Both the position numbers and the translations under genes were made by a program. Below the pieces are notes generated by a model that was not told where the DNA came from, made no database searches, and was given only the letters and a program-made list of their open reading frames with translations. This document shows, one piece after another, positions 1 to 5,368 of a DNA stretch of 6,116 nucleotides. How positions within the stretch are numbered: position 1 is the stretch's first letter; every line of letters begins with the position of its first letter. The stretch comes from Chloroflexia bacterium (GTDB lineage Bacteria; Chloroflexota; Chloroflexia; Thermomicrobiales; JALYUS01). The stretch lies in NCBI GenBank assembly GCA_025924435.1, contig JAICIL010000277.1, positions 1-6,116 of the forward strand. The letters run 5' to 3'.

Positions 1-222
1 GAGGCCGAGCACCGCGCGGGCGTCCGCTTCTACGCGGTCCAAGCCGGGGTGATTTCCGGCACGCCGAACGACGTCGCCTTCGAGAAGGCGATGTTCGGCA
101 GCGTCGCCGAGGCGGCGGCGGCCCTCCAGAAGCTGGGCTTCATCGGCGGCAGCGGCCCGCAGATCACCTACCCCGGGCCGGGCGCCATTGACAACACCGG
201 CCTCAGCCACCTCACGCCGTAA
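1..222 (+). CDS. Ferritin-like domain protein, C-terminal fragment (5' end outside window)
   Basis: The frame is open from the first base and ends at TAA 220-222, giving 73 residues. It begins inside a ferritin-like metal-binding helix (E-A-E-H-R) and ends with a segment containing GSGPQITYPGPGAID. The next gene has the same elements in the same order (EEAEHR, then GSGPAANYPGPGAID), so the two are clear paralogues in tandem. By analogy the missing part should hold an export signal and the first Glu/His helices of the four-helix bundle. Unlike its neighbour, this copy stops soon after the PGPG motif and has no Ala-Pro tail. The stop lies 37 bases before the next start, which fits one transcript. 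Family-level function would be di-iron or other metal binding, possibly in oxidative stress or metal handling outside the membrane. The exact role is unknown. Confidence 0.85.
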   Translation, partial: EAEHRAGVRFYAVQAGVISGTPNDVAFEKAMFGSVAEAAAALQKLGFIGGSGPQITYPGPGAIDNTGLSHLTP

Positions 223-259
223 CGCCCCGGCCACGACGATAGAGAGAGGAGTCTTCACG

Positions 260-1150
260 GTGAGTAAACTCGAAATAGTGACAAGCACGCGGCTTCCCCG
301 GCGCACCCTCTTCAAGGGCGTCGGCGTGCTCGGGGCCGGGTTGGCGCTGACCAGGGCCGGTTTCCTGCCCTCCATCAGCACGGACGTCGCGGCGGCGGAG
401 AATCTCCAGGATATTCTCAATACGACCGTGACCGTCGAGATGTTCGGGGTGACGATCCTCGGCCTGGCGCTTGACAGCAACGCGAAAGGCAACTTCAAGC
501 CCGCATTTCCCGCCCCGGTCGTCGCCATCCTCACGGCGGCGCGGGCGCAGGAGCAGGCCCATCTCGAATTCTTCTCGAGTCTCGGCGGCAAGCCCCTGAC
601 CCAGACCTTCCACATCCCGGACCCCGCGCTCCTCACCGATCCGGTGGCCTTCTTCGACGCGGTGCAGGCCGAGGAGACGCGCGAGATCGCCGCGCAGATC
701 GCCGCGATGACGACCTTCACGGCGATGAACCGGCCGGATCTCGTCAAGGTGAGTTTCCAGTACGCCGCCGAGGAGGCGGAGCACCGGGTGCTCGCTAACT
801 ATGCGAAGGGGGCGCGGCCCGCGAACAACTACGGGTTCGCACCGGCGCTGTACGCGAACACCACCGACATCATCGCGGCCCTCCGGCAATTGGGGATCAT
901 TGACGGCAGCGGCCCCGCCGCCAATTATCCCGGCCCCGGCGCGATTGATGCCAGCAATGTGATCGAGCGGACGCCCGGTGGCCCGATGGTCAGTTGCGCC
1001 GCCCCTGCGGCTGCGCCCGCGCCCGCACCGGCGCCCGCCCCCGCACCGGCCCCCGCGCCCGCGCCGAGCGCACCAAGCGTGCCGAGCGCGCCGCCTTCGA
1101 CCGGCGAGGGCGGAGAAGCGCGCTTCATCCACCGCCTCGGCGACGGATAG
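260..1150 (+). CDS. Exported ferritin-like domain protein with twin-arginine signal and Ala-Pro tail
   Basis: This is a 296-residue protein. I place the start at GTG 260 because GAGAGGAG (244-251) sits 8 bases before it; an upstream in-frame ATG at 188 would overlap the preceding gene. Residues 1-46 look like a Tat-type signal: RLPRRTLFKG (twin Arg at 14-15), a hydrophobic stretch at about 20-38, then AAA near 44-46. Residues 50-215 resemble the Ferritin_2 type (PF13668-like) four-helix bundle, with candidate metal ligands E60, E98 and H101 (QEQAH), E138/E139 (AEET), and E171, E174 and H175 (EEAEH). Residues 216-231 (GSGPAANYPGPGAID) match the paralogue upstream. The tail holds nine Ala-Pro pairs (252-269) and ends in a Ser/Pro/Gly stretch, probably an extended linker outside the membrane. 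Export with a possibly pre-loaded metal is inferred from the signal; the substrate is unknown. Confidence 0.88.
   Translation: MSKLEIVTSTRLPRRTLFKGVGVLGAGLALTRAGFLPSISTDVAAAENLQDILNTTVTVEMFGVTILGLALDSNAKGNFKPAFPAPVVAILTAARAQEQAHLEFFSSLGGKPLTQTFHIPDPALLTDPVAFFDAVQAEETREIAAQIAAMTTFTAMNRPDLVKVSFQYAAEEAEHRVLANYAKGARPANNYGFAPALYANTTDIIAALRQLGIIDGSGPAANYPGPGAIDASNVIERTPGGPMVSCAAPAAAPAPAPAPAPAPAPAPAPSAPSVPSAPPSTGEGGEARFIHRLGDG
1013..1066 (+). repeat. Ala-Pro codon repeat (nine AP units)
   Basis: Nine consecutive GCN-CCN codon pairs encode residues 252-269 of the exported ferritin-like protein. The codons vary at third positions (GCG/GCA/GCC with CCC/CCG), so this is not a perfect DNA microsatellite. 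That argues the peptide is maintained as protein, although such tracts also change length by slippage. Such repeats usually form rigid, extended linkers. Confidence 0.85.
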
Positions 1151-1179
1151 GGAGATCGAGAATACGGCACGTCGAGTTC

Positions 1180-1207
1180 AGGCCGGGGGATGCACATCCC
1201 CCGGCCT
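1180..1207. terminator. Strong stem-loop between convergent genes, probable bidirectional terminator
   Basis: The arms 1180-1192 (AGGCCGGGGGATG) and 1195-1207 (CATCCCCCGGCCT) are perfect reverse complements, 13 bp, with CA between them. In RNA the innermost pairs would open to make a loop. It lies 29 bases after the ferritin-like stop and 15 bases after the lactonase stop on the other strand, where a shared terminator is expected. Neither side has a clean U-run (TTTT occurs at 1221-1224 on the plus side), so termination by the intrinsic mechanism is not certain. It could instead protect 3' ends. Confidence 0.6.
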
Positions 1208-1222
1208 CCTCCGGTCAACCTT

Positions 1223-2344
1223 TTACCCGAAGAGCAGGCAGACGGGCGTCGGAACATGGGCGATGTCGCCCGTCGCGGTCAATGTGCCGGTGGACTGATC
1301 AATCCGGAAGGTGACGACGTTGTCGGTATCCTGATTCGCGACGAGCAGGAAGGTTCCCGTCGGGTCGAGGGTGAAACTGCGCGGGTTCTTCCCCTGCGTC
1401 GGCGCGTGGCCGCGCGCCGTCAGATTCCCGCTGTTCGGGTCTATCGCGAAGAGCGCGATGCCGTTGTAGCCACGCACGGAGCCGTAGAGGAACCGACCGG
1501 ACGGATGCACCGCGATTTCCGCGCCGCTGCTCGCGCCGGTGAAGTCGGCGGGCCGGATGGAGATCGTCTGGAGAGGCGCGAGCGTGCCGCGCGCCGCGTC
1601 CCAGGCGAAGGCGTCAATTGTCGAGTCGAGCTCGTTGATGACATAGACGTGGCGGTTCGTCGGGTGGAAGGCGATGTGGCGCGGCCCCGCCCCCGGCGCG
1701 GATCGCCCGCACGACTGCTCCGCCGCCCCGTTCTCGGTGGTGACATCGTGCGCGTTCAATTTCCCCGTCGCCGCATCGAGGCGGTAGACGAGCGTCTTGT
1801 CTATGCCGAGGTCAACGAGCAGCGCGTACCGCCCGGAAAGGTCGAAGGTGATCATGTGCGCGTGCGGCCCCGCCTGTCGCGCTTTGTTCGGCCCCGACCC
1901 CGTATTCTGCACGAGATCGCCCATCGCGCCGAGATTGCCGCCCCCTTCGATGGGATAGACCGCGACATTGCCGCTGCCGTAATTCGCCACGAGGAGGTAC
2001 GCGCCGCTCGGGTCCACCGTGAGGTGGGCGGGGAATGTGCCGCGCGTCGGCCGCGCGTTGCGCGGCGTCAGGCTCCCCGTCGCGGCATCGAGCGCGAAGG
2101 CGCTCGCGCCGCCGCCCGGCTGCCCGTCGTGCGTCTCCGTCTCGTTGACGGCGAAGAGGTGGCGACGGGCCGGATCAATGGCGAGAAAGGAGGGATTGAC
2201 CACGCCCGCGACCGTCCGCACATGCGCCAGCGCGCCGGACGCCGGGTCCATCCGGTAGACGTAGATGCCCTCCGCCGTGCCGTGCATCGCCGGTTCGGTG
2301 TAGGTGCCGACGTAGAGGAAAGGCGCGCTGCCGGAAGCGGTCAT
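1223..2344 (-). CDS. Lactonase family protein (YbhE/6-phosphogluconolactonase-like seven-bladed beta-propeller)
   Basis: This is a 373-residue protein. The start is ATG 2344-2342, preceded on its strand by GGAGAG about 8 bases upstream; an upstream ATG at 2434 adds 30 residues unlike the family. It opens with LYVGTYTE, typical of the Lactonase family (PF10282). It then shows repeated propeller-blade signatures of the type HP/DPSG-hydrophobic-N: AIDPARRHLFAVNE (56-69), LTVDPSGAYLLVANYGSGN (108-126), PHAHMITFD (160-168), GPRHIAFHPTNRHVYVINE (220-238), AEIAVHPSGRFLY (275-287) and PRSFTLDPTGTFLLVANQ (321-338). Length is close to B. subtilis YkgB and somewhat longer than E. coli Pgl (331). Known members hydrolyse 6-phosphogluconolactone in the cytosolic pentose phosphate pathway, but many family members act on other or unknown lactones, so no symbol is given. 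No signal peptide is seen. It is transcribed alone, convergent with the ferritin-like genes. Confidence 0.93.
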   Translation of the reverse strand: MTASGSAPFLYVGTYTEPAMHGTAEGIYVYRMDPASGALAHVRTVAGVVNPSFLAIDPARRHLFAVNETETHDGQPGGGASAFALDAATGSLTPRNARPTRGTFPAHLTVDPSGAYLLVANYGSGNVAVYPIEGGGNLGAMGDLVQNTGSGPNKARQAGPHAHMITFDLSGRYALLVDLGIDKTLVYRLDAATGKLNAHDVTTENGAAEQSCGRSAPGAGPRHIAFHPTNRHVYVINELDSTIDAFAWDAARGTLAPLQTISIRPADFTGASSGAEIAVHPSGRFLYGSVRGYNGIALFAIDPNSGNLTARGHAPTQGKNPRSFTLDPTGTFLLVANQDTDNVVTFRIDQSTGTLTATGDIAHVPTPVCLLFG

Positions 2345-2415
2345 CGGTTGCACTCTCCATTCTTGCCGCGCGCATCGCGATCCGCGCCCGGCGGTTGGCG
2401 GTCCGTCCGACACGC

Positions 2416-2444
2416 ATTCTTGCGCTCCCGCCAACGCGCGTCAA
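2416..2444 (-). promoter_or_regulatory. Candidate sigma70-type promoter of the lactonase gene
   Basis: Read on the minus strand, TTGACG (2444-2439; 5 of 6 to TTGACA) is followed after exactly 17 bases by AAGAAT (2421-2416; 4 of 6 to TATAAT). The expected transcription start, near 2409, would leave a leader of about 65 bases before ATG 2344. Spacing and location are good; the -10 box is imperfect. Not experimentally known. Confidence 0.45.
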
Positions 2445-2448
2445 TCGT

Positions 2449-2497
2449 GGGAGGTTCGCGGTTCGGAGAGGGGACTTCCTCGAACCCCGAACCTCCC
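2449..2497. promoter_or_regulatory. Long interrupted dyad between divergent genes, candidate operator
   Basis: Arms 2449-2465 (GGGAGGTTCGCGGTTCG) and 2481-2497 (CGAACCCCGAACCTCCC) are reverse complements at 16 of 17 positions, with a 15-base spacer. Each arm itself holds a directly repeated hexamer (GGTTCG twice; CGAACC twice), so there are four half-sites. It lies 4 bases upstream of the lactonase -35-like box and 8 bases upstream of the TATATT on the other strand. A site between divergent promoters fits a regulator-binding operator better than a terminator. As RNA it could also form a long hairpin. No regulator gene is present in the window to pair with it. Confidence 0.5.
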
Positions 2498-2505
2498 CGC
2501 TGGCA

Positions 2506-2511
2506 TATATT
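2506..2511 (+). promoter_or_regulatory. Possible -10 element for the plus-strand gene cluster
   Basis: TATATT stands out in very GC-rich surroundings, 57 bases before the ATG of the first small gene. No convincing -35 box lies 16-18 bases upstream; that region (near 2483-2488) is inside the right arm of the dyad. The promoter, if real, would be weak or depend on an activator. Confidence 0.3.
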
Positions 2512-2568
2512 GTGCGGTTTCCTCTCTTTGCCACGTGCATTCGCGCGGCGGAACGAGAGGGGAAATCC

Positions 2569-2850
2569 ATGCCACACGAACACGGCGATGTACCCGGCCC
2601 GACGACCAAAGGGGGCGAACGGCCCGAGGGCAGTGCGCGGCCCGGCCAGCGCGCCGCCGAATCGCAGCCTTCGCCGCCCGCGCCGCTCGGCTACGGCGAG
2701 GAGGCGAGCGAAAACCTCGGCACGACGACGGCCCCGCCACCGCCCGCGCCGGACAAATACCACGACCCGAGCGAGGGAGAATCCCCCGTGCGGACGAGTG
2801 CGCCGCACCACGGCGGCGGTTACATGCTCATCCCCGGCGAGGATTCCTGA
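2569..2850 (+). CDS. Small Pro/Gly/Glu-rich hypothetical protein
   Basis: This is a 93-residue protein from ATG 2569, with the strong ribosome-binding site GAGAGGGGA (2555-2563) a few bases upstream; this decides the start over longer in-frame choices. I do not recognise a family. It contains about 18 Pro, many Gly, Glu and Ser, no Cys and no hydrophobic segment long enough to cross a membrane, so it is probably intrinsically disordered. A PPPP run lies at 56-59. The C-terminus GGGYMLIPGEDS is its only hydrophobic patch and might be a short binding motif. It is the first gene after the divergent regulatory region, and the following genes point the same way, 125 and 82 bases apart. The SD quality supports translation; function is unknown. 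Confidence 0.6.
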   Translation: MPHEHGDVPGPTTKGGERPEGSARPGQRAAESQPSPPAPLGYGEEASENLGTTTAPPPPAPDKYHDPSEGESPVRTSAPHHGGGYMLIPGEDS

Positions 2851-2912
2851 TCGCGCTGGCGGCGCGCGTCGCGGCACGGCATTTGCCATCAGCGAACTGA
2901 GGTCACCCGGCG

Positions 2913-2931
2913 CATGGAGAAATCCTCCATG
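2913..2931. other. Short perfect inverted repeat upstream of small helical gene
   Basis: CATGGAG (2913-2919) and CTCCATG (2925-2931) pair perfectly with the 5-base loop AAATC. No U-run follows. It lies 62 bases after the preceding stop and 44 bases before the next ATG. It might be a weak terminator, a leader hairpin or an operator half-pair. Confidence 0.35.
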
Positions 2932-2975
2932 GCCGTCCGTAGCAGGGACCGTACCGTAACGAAAGGAGCGCATTG

Positions 2976-3287
2976 ATGCAGCAGCAGAGCAGCGGCGGGA
3001 CACAGGGTAAGAGCGGCCAGACAAGCGGCATGCAGGGTCAGCAGTTCCACGGTCAGGGTATCTATCCCGTCTCCGATCATGATTATAACATCATCTCAGC
3101 CCTCGCCAACGAGTTGCAGGGTTTGGAGAAGTTCCAGGAGTACATGCAGAATGCCGGACAGAGCAGCAAATTCTGGCAAGATGCACTGAACCTGAAGAAG
3201 CAACTGGCCGAACTCTTCACCCACGAACTCGCCGAGCACGCGAAGGAGGGGCACTTCGGCTCCGGCCAGAAGCGCACGATGCAGTAA
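2976..3287 (+). CDS. Small Gln-rich helical hypothetical protein, possibly CotF/ferritin-like
   Basis: This is a 103-residue protein. I choose ATG 2976, 7 bases after GGAG in GAAAGGAG (2961-2968); a TTG immediately before it is in frame but less likely. Residues 1-29 are a Gln/Ser/Gly-rich flexible head. Residues 31-92 look like two amphipathic helices separated by a short turn (DHDYNIISALANELQGLEKF, then QDALNLKKQLAELFTHELAE), followed by EGHF. This helical hairpin resembles short spore-coat CotF-like or ferritin-like bundle proteins, but I see no full metal-ligand set and make no firm family claim. Composition (Gln, Lys, Met) differs from its Arg/Ala-rich neighbours. It is separated by 82 bases, including a strong hairpin, from the acidic protein downstream. 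Confidence 0.72.
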   Translation: MQQQSSGGTQGKSGQTSGMQGQQFHGQGIYPVSDHDYNIISALANELQGLEKFQEYMQNAGQSSKFWQDALNLKKQLAELFTHELAEHAKEGHFGSGQKRTMQ

Positions 3288-3319
3288 CGCCGCACACCGG
3301 CAATGCGAGGATGCATACG

Positions 3320-3345
3320 GGCCCCTACCGGTTGCGGTGGGGGCC
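3320..3345 (+). terminator. Stem-loop after the small helical gene
   Basis: GGCCCCTACCG (3320-3330) pairs with CGGTGGGGGCC (3335-3345) over 11 bp (one U-G pair) with loop GTTG. It starts 32 bases after the stop at 3287 and ends 9 bases before the AAAGGA of the next gene. No U-run follows, so it may attenuate or stabilise rather than terminate. Confidence 0.4.
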
Positions 3346-3369
3346 GCGATTGTGAAAGGAACTCTTTTG

Positions 3370-3870
3370 ATGGACGAGGCACGCGAACGCGACACCATCC
3401 CCGGCGATGCCTACGCGGACAACCGCACGCTCCCCGACGAGACCGACCCCGCGACGGGCGAATCGGCGGACGACGCGCTCGAAGCGACGCGGACCGAACC
3501 CGAATACCTGATGCCCACCGAGGACGCCACCCCGCAGCCGGTCAATTGGTCCGTCAACCCGACGCAGGACAGCACCCAGGAGGCGGAGTGGGAGGAACCG
3601 TTCGACGCGCCGAACAACAACGCCACCGGCGGCGACGACGAGGATATGCTCGCCGCCGAGGGTTCGATTGATTCGGGCGTGGATCGCGTCGTGGACGAGT
3701 CCTACTTCGAGAACGAGGAGGACGATCTGAACGACGCCGAGGAGGAACCGCTCCGCCGCGCCGCACTGCCGGATGATCCGCACCCCGGTTCGAACGTACG
3801 GGACATCGCGGATGCGGATATACTGCCCCCGGATGAGGAGACGACGCGCGGCGCATCGTCGCGCCGCTGA
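3370..3870 (+). CDS. Highly acidic, probably disordered hypothetical protein
   Basis: This is a 166-residue protein from ATG 3370. AAAGGA at 3355-3360 lies 9 bases upstream; a longer in-frame GTG start at 3337 would lie inside the upstream hairpin. I count 49 Asp/Glu, 11 Arg and no Lys or Cys, a net charge near -38. Pro, Asn, Gly and Thr are frequent and there are few hydrophobics, so most of it should be disordered. The densest acidic stretch is residues 109-126 (DESYFENEEDDLNDAEEE). No known domain is recognised. The gene is followed after 26 bases by the DUF1997-like gene, suggesting one transcript. Possible roles such as binding cations or basic proteins are speculative. Confidence 0.72.
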   Translation: MDEARERDTIPGDAYADNRTLPDETDPATGESADDALEATRTEPEYLMPTEDATPQPVNWSVNPTQDSTQEAEWEEPFDAPNNNATGGDDEDMLAAEGSIDSGVDRVVDESYFENEEDDLNDAEEEPLRRAALPDDPHPGSNVRDIADADILPPDEETTRGASSRR

Positions 3871-3896
3871 CGACGGAAGACGGAAAAGGACACCAC

Positions 3897-4451
3897 ATGC
3901 CACTCGCCGCGCGGGACGATCAATTCACGCTCCGGGGGGCGTTCGCCGAGCGGCTGACCCTCGCCGGGCCACGACCGTCCGTCTACAATTTCCTCGCGGA
4001 CGCCGAGACGCTGCTGCCGCTCGTGCCGAACGTGGCGCGGATCGTCGCCCATGCGGGCGGCGCGTACCGGCTCGTCTTCGCGCCGGTCGGGGCGGCGGGC
4101 TTGCAGTTCGTCCTCGAACTCGAATTGGGCGTCTCCGGCGACGGCGCGCGCACCGTGACGCTCCACTCCGTCCCGACGGACATTCCCCCACTCGAACCGA
4201 AGGGCATCCTCGGCGACTTCACGGCCACCCTCGCCCTGGCCGAACATGGCGCGGAGACGGTGATTGACGGCAATGCCACGCTCACCGTGGTGGATACCAT
4301 CCCGCCGATGCTGCGCCGGATGCCCCGGATGCTCCTCGAACGGACGACCTCGCTCGCCGTCGGCAAGCAGATGGAGACGATTGGCCGCGACCTGATGCGC
4401 AACGTCGCCGCCGCCTACCCCGACTGGCAGAAGAGCCACCCCGACGCTTGA
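3897..4451 (+). CDS. DUF1997/SRPBCC-like lipid- or ligand-binding fold protein
   Basis: This is a 184-residue cytosolic protein from ATG 3897, with AAAAGGA (3884-3890) 6 bases before it. The pattern matches DUF1997 (START/SRPBCC-like): an opening beta segment, then GPRPSVYNFLADAETLLPLVPNVARI (helix and 'wing' with LP-LVP, split here as GPRPSVYNFLAD and AETLLPLVPNVARI, residues 24-49), YRLVFAPVGAAGLQF (57-71), a strand with LEPKGILGDFTATLALAE (99-116), and a C-terminal helix (PPMLRRMPRMLLERTTSLAV, 136-155) ending in PDWQKSHPD. The family is known from cyanobacteria and plastids as well as other bacteria and has no firmly established biochemical role. SRPBCC folds generally hold a hydrophobic ligand between sheet and long C-terminal helix. 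A terminator-like hairpin begins at its stop codon. Confidence 0.75.
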   Translation: MPLAARDDQFTLRGAFAERLTLAGPRPSVYNFLADAETLLPLVPNVARIVAHAGGAYRLVFAPVGAAGLQFVLELELGVSGDGARTVTLHSVPTDIPPLEPKGILGDFTATLALAEHGAETVIDGNATLTVVDTIPPMLRRMPRMLLERTTSLAVGKQMETIGRDLMRNVAAAYPDWQKSHPDA

Positions 4452-4480
4452 CGCGGGAATAGGCCCGCGTTTCACTTTGT
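4451..4480 (+). terminator. Probable intrinsic terminator after the DUF1997-like gene
   Basis: ACGCGGG (4451-4457) pairs with CCCGCGT (4464-4470) around a 6-base loop and is followed by the T-rich TTCACTTTGT (4471-4480). The first base of the stem is the last base of the stop codon. The stem is GC-rich, but the T-tract is interrupted. Confidence 0.6.
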
Positions 4481-4488
4481 AGAACGTC

Positions 4489-4525
4489 CTCCCCTTTCCT
4501 GCGGGGAAGGGGCCGAGGGGTTAGG
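4489..4525 (+). repeat. Intergenic palindromic repeat, copy 1
   Basis: CCCCTTTCC (4491-4499) pairs with GGGAAGGGG (4504-4512), one G-U pair, around a 4-base loop. It is followed by CCGAGGGGTTAGG (4513-4525). A second copy with the same order and the same 3' end occurs at 5581-5620. The copy lies wholly between genes, just before the SD (AAAGGAG, 4529-4535) of the SelW-like gene. The form resembles dispersed REP/MITE-like elements; only two copies are visible here. Confidence 0.75.
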
Positions 4526-4542
4526 CACAAAGGAGCATCACC

Positions 4543-4809
4543 ATGGCGAACCGTCTCCCGACCATCGGCATCGAATACTGCCACGAATGCGGCTACCTCG
4601 GCTTCGCGACGAAACTGGCGGAGGGGCTGCTGCGCACCTTCGAGGGGCAACTGGGCGGCGTGCTCATCATCCCCTCCACCGGCGGCGCATACGAGATCAC
4701 GCTCGATGGCCGTTCGATCTACTCCACCTTCGAGGAGGGGATGCCGACGCAGGACGAGGCGATTGAGCGCGTCCGCACCGTGCTGGCGTCGTCCGCAGTG
4801 ACGGCGTAG
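4543..4809 (+). CDS. SelT/SelW/SelH (Rdx) family protein, cysteine form
   Basis: This is an 88-residue protein from ATG 4543, with AAAGGAG (4529-4535) 7 bases upstream. It has the small thioredoxin-like Rdx fold pattern (PF10262): IEYCHECGYLGFATKLAEGL (10-29) with the redox motif Cys13-His-Glu-Cys16, then LGGVLIIPSTGGAYEITLDG (37-56) and a C-terminal helix (DEAIERVRTVLA). In animal SelW the second position of the motif is selenocysteine; here both codons are TGC, so no selenocysteine machinery is needed. Members are thought to act in thiol redox control, but bacterial substrates are not well defined. Tyr-Ser-Thr-Phe (60-63) replaces the aromatic residues often seen before the C-terminal helix. 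It is 13 bases upstream of trmD and probably co-transcribed with it. Confidence 0.9.
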   Translation: MANRLPTIGIEYCHECGYLGFATKLAEGLLRTFEGQLGGVLIIPSTGGAYEITLDGRSIYSTFEEGMPTQDEAIERVRTVLASSAVTA

Positions 4810-4822
4810 CGGTGCGACCGGC

Positions 4823-5368
4823 GTGCGCATTGACATCCTCACGATCTTCCCCGGCATGTTCGCGGGGGCGGGGCCGCTCGGCGCGAGCATCATCGGGCGG
4901 GCGGTGGAGCGGGGCATTCTCGATCTACGCGTCCACGACCTGCGCGACTGGACGACCGACCGCCACCGCTCGATAGACGACTATCCGTACGGCGGCGGCG
5001 CGGGCATGGTGATGAAAGCGCCGCCCGTCGTCGCGGCCATCGAGGCGACGCTGGGCGAGGATGTTGAGCGCGCGCCGCGCGTGCCGGTGCTGCTGATGTC
5101 CGCCGCCGGGCGGCCGTTCACGCAGGTGATGGCGCACGCACTGGCGGAGCGGGAGCGATTCATCCTCCTCTGCGCCCACTACGAGGGAGCGGACGAGCGG
5201 GCAATCGCCCTCGCCGTGACGGACGAGGTGAGCATCGGCGACTACGTGCTGACAGGCGGCGAACTGCCCGCGATGGTCATCACGGACGCCGTCGCGCGCC
5301 TCCTGCCCGGCGTGATCGAGGCGGAATCACTCGCCGAAGAGTCGTTCGCGGACGGCCTGCTCGAATAA
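4823..5368 (+). CDS. trmD: tRNA (guanine-N1)-methyltransferase TrmD, truncated by in-frame TAA
   Basis: TrmD uses S-adenosylmethionine to methylate N1 of G37 next to the anticodon in the cytosol, preventing +1 frameshifting. From GTG 4823 the frame reads MRIDILTIFPGMF, DYPYGGGAGMVMKAPP (53-68), LLMSAAGRPF (90-99), CAHYEGADER (117-126) and SIGDYVLTGGELPAM (137-151), which are the SPOUT knot and AdoMet-binding parts. It then has AVARLLPG (156-163), with Arg159 matching the catalytic Arg154 of E. coli. Codon 182 is TAA where Tyr is usual, giving 181 residues against about 250 for the family; the C-terminal tRNA-binding domain follows in frame. Glu173 stands where the catalytic Asp169 (E-D-S-F motif) is expected. 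No clear SD precedes the GTG; the preceding stop is 13 bases away, so coupling is likely. Family identity is certain; activity as encoded is doubtful. Confidence 0.95.
   Translation: MRIDILTIFPGMFAGAGPLGASIIGRAVERGILDLRVHDLRDWTTDRHRSIDDYPYGGGAGMVMKAPPVVAAIEATLGEDVERAPRVPVLLMSAAGRPFTQVMAHALAERERFILLCAHYEGADERAIALAVTDEVSIGDYVLTGGELPAMVITDAVARLLPGVIEAESLAEESFADGLLE

Noticed and set aside
1003..1070. CRISPR-like or satellite repeat in the C-rich tract
   Set aside because: The periodicity is six bases with third-position variation and lies in frame in a coding region, so it is an Ala-Pro peptide repeat; there are no spacers.
212..1132. A 306-codon minus-strand open frame opposite the ferritin-like gene
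   Set aside because: The translation is Arg/Gly-rich with no recognisable domain, and the opposite strand encodes a well-supported ferritin-like protein with SD and signal.
1190..2959. A 589-codon plus-strand open frame across the lactonase region
   Set aside because: It is antisense to the lactonase, which has clear propeller motifs. Its translation is Arg-rich, lacks any family pattern and runs on into the frames of other genes, as expected for a shadow frame in GC-rich DNA.
2851..2975. A possible small RNA or extra gene in the 125-base gap
   Set aside because: Only a 7-bp hairpin at 2913-2931 and the SD of the next gene are visible; no promoter plus terminator pair or supported frame was found.
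3702..4475. Long minus-strand frames opposite the acidic and DUF1997-like genes
   Set aside because: They are Arg/Gly-rich antisense shadows that overlap two plus-strand genes with good ribosome-binding sites and more natural composition.
4576..4591. Possible selenocysteine in the SelW-like protein
   Set aside because: Both cysteine codons of the C-H-E-C motif are TGC, and there is no in-frame TGA, so it is the cysteine form.
5366..5368. Genome-wide reassignment of TAA to a sense codon
   Set aside because: TAA ends three other well-supported genes in the window (at 222, 1223-1225 on the minus strand, and 3287), so only the trmD case is anomalous.
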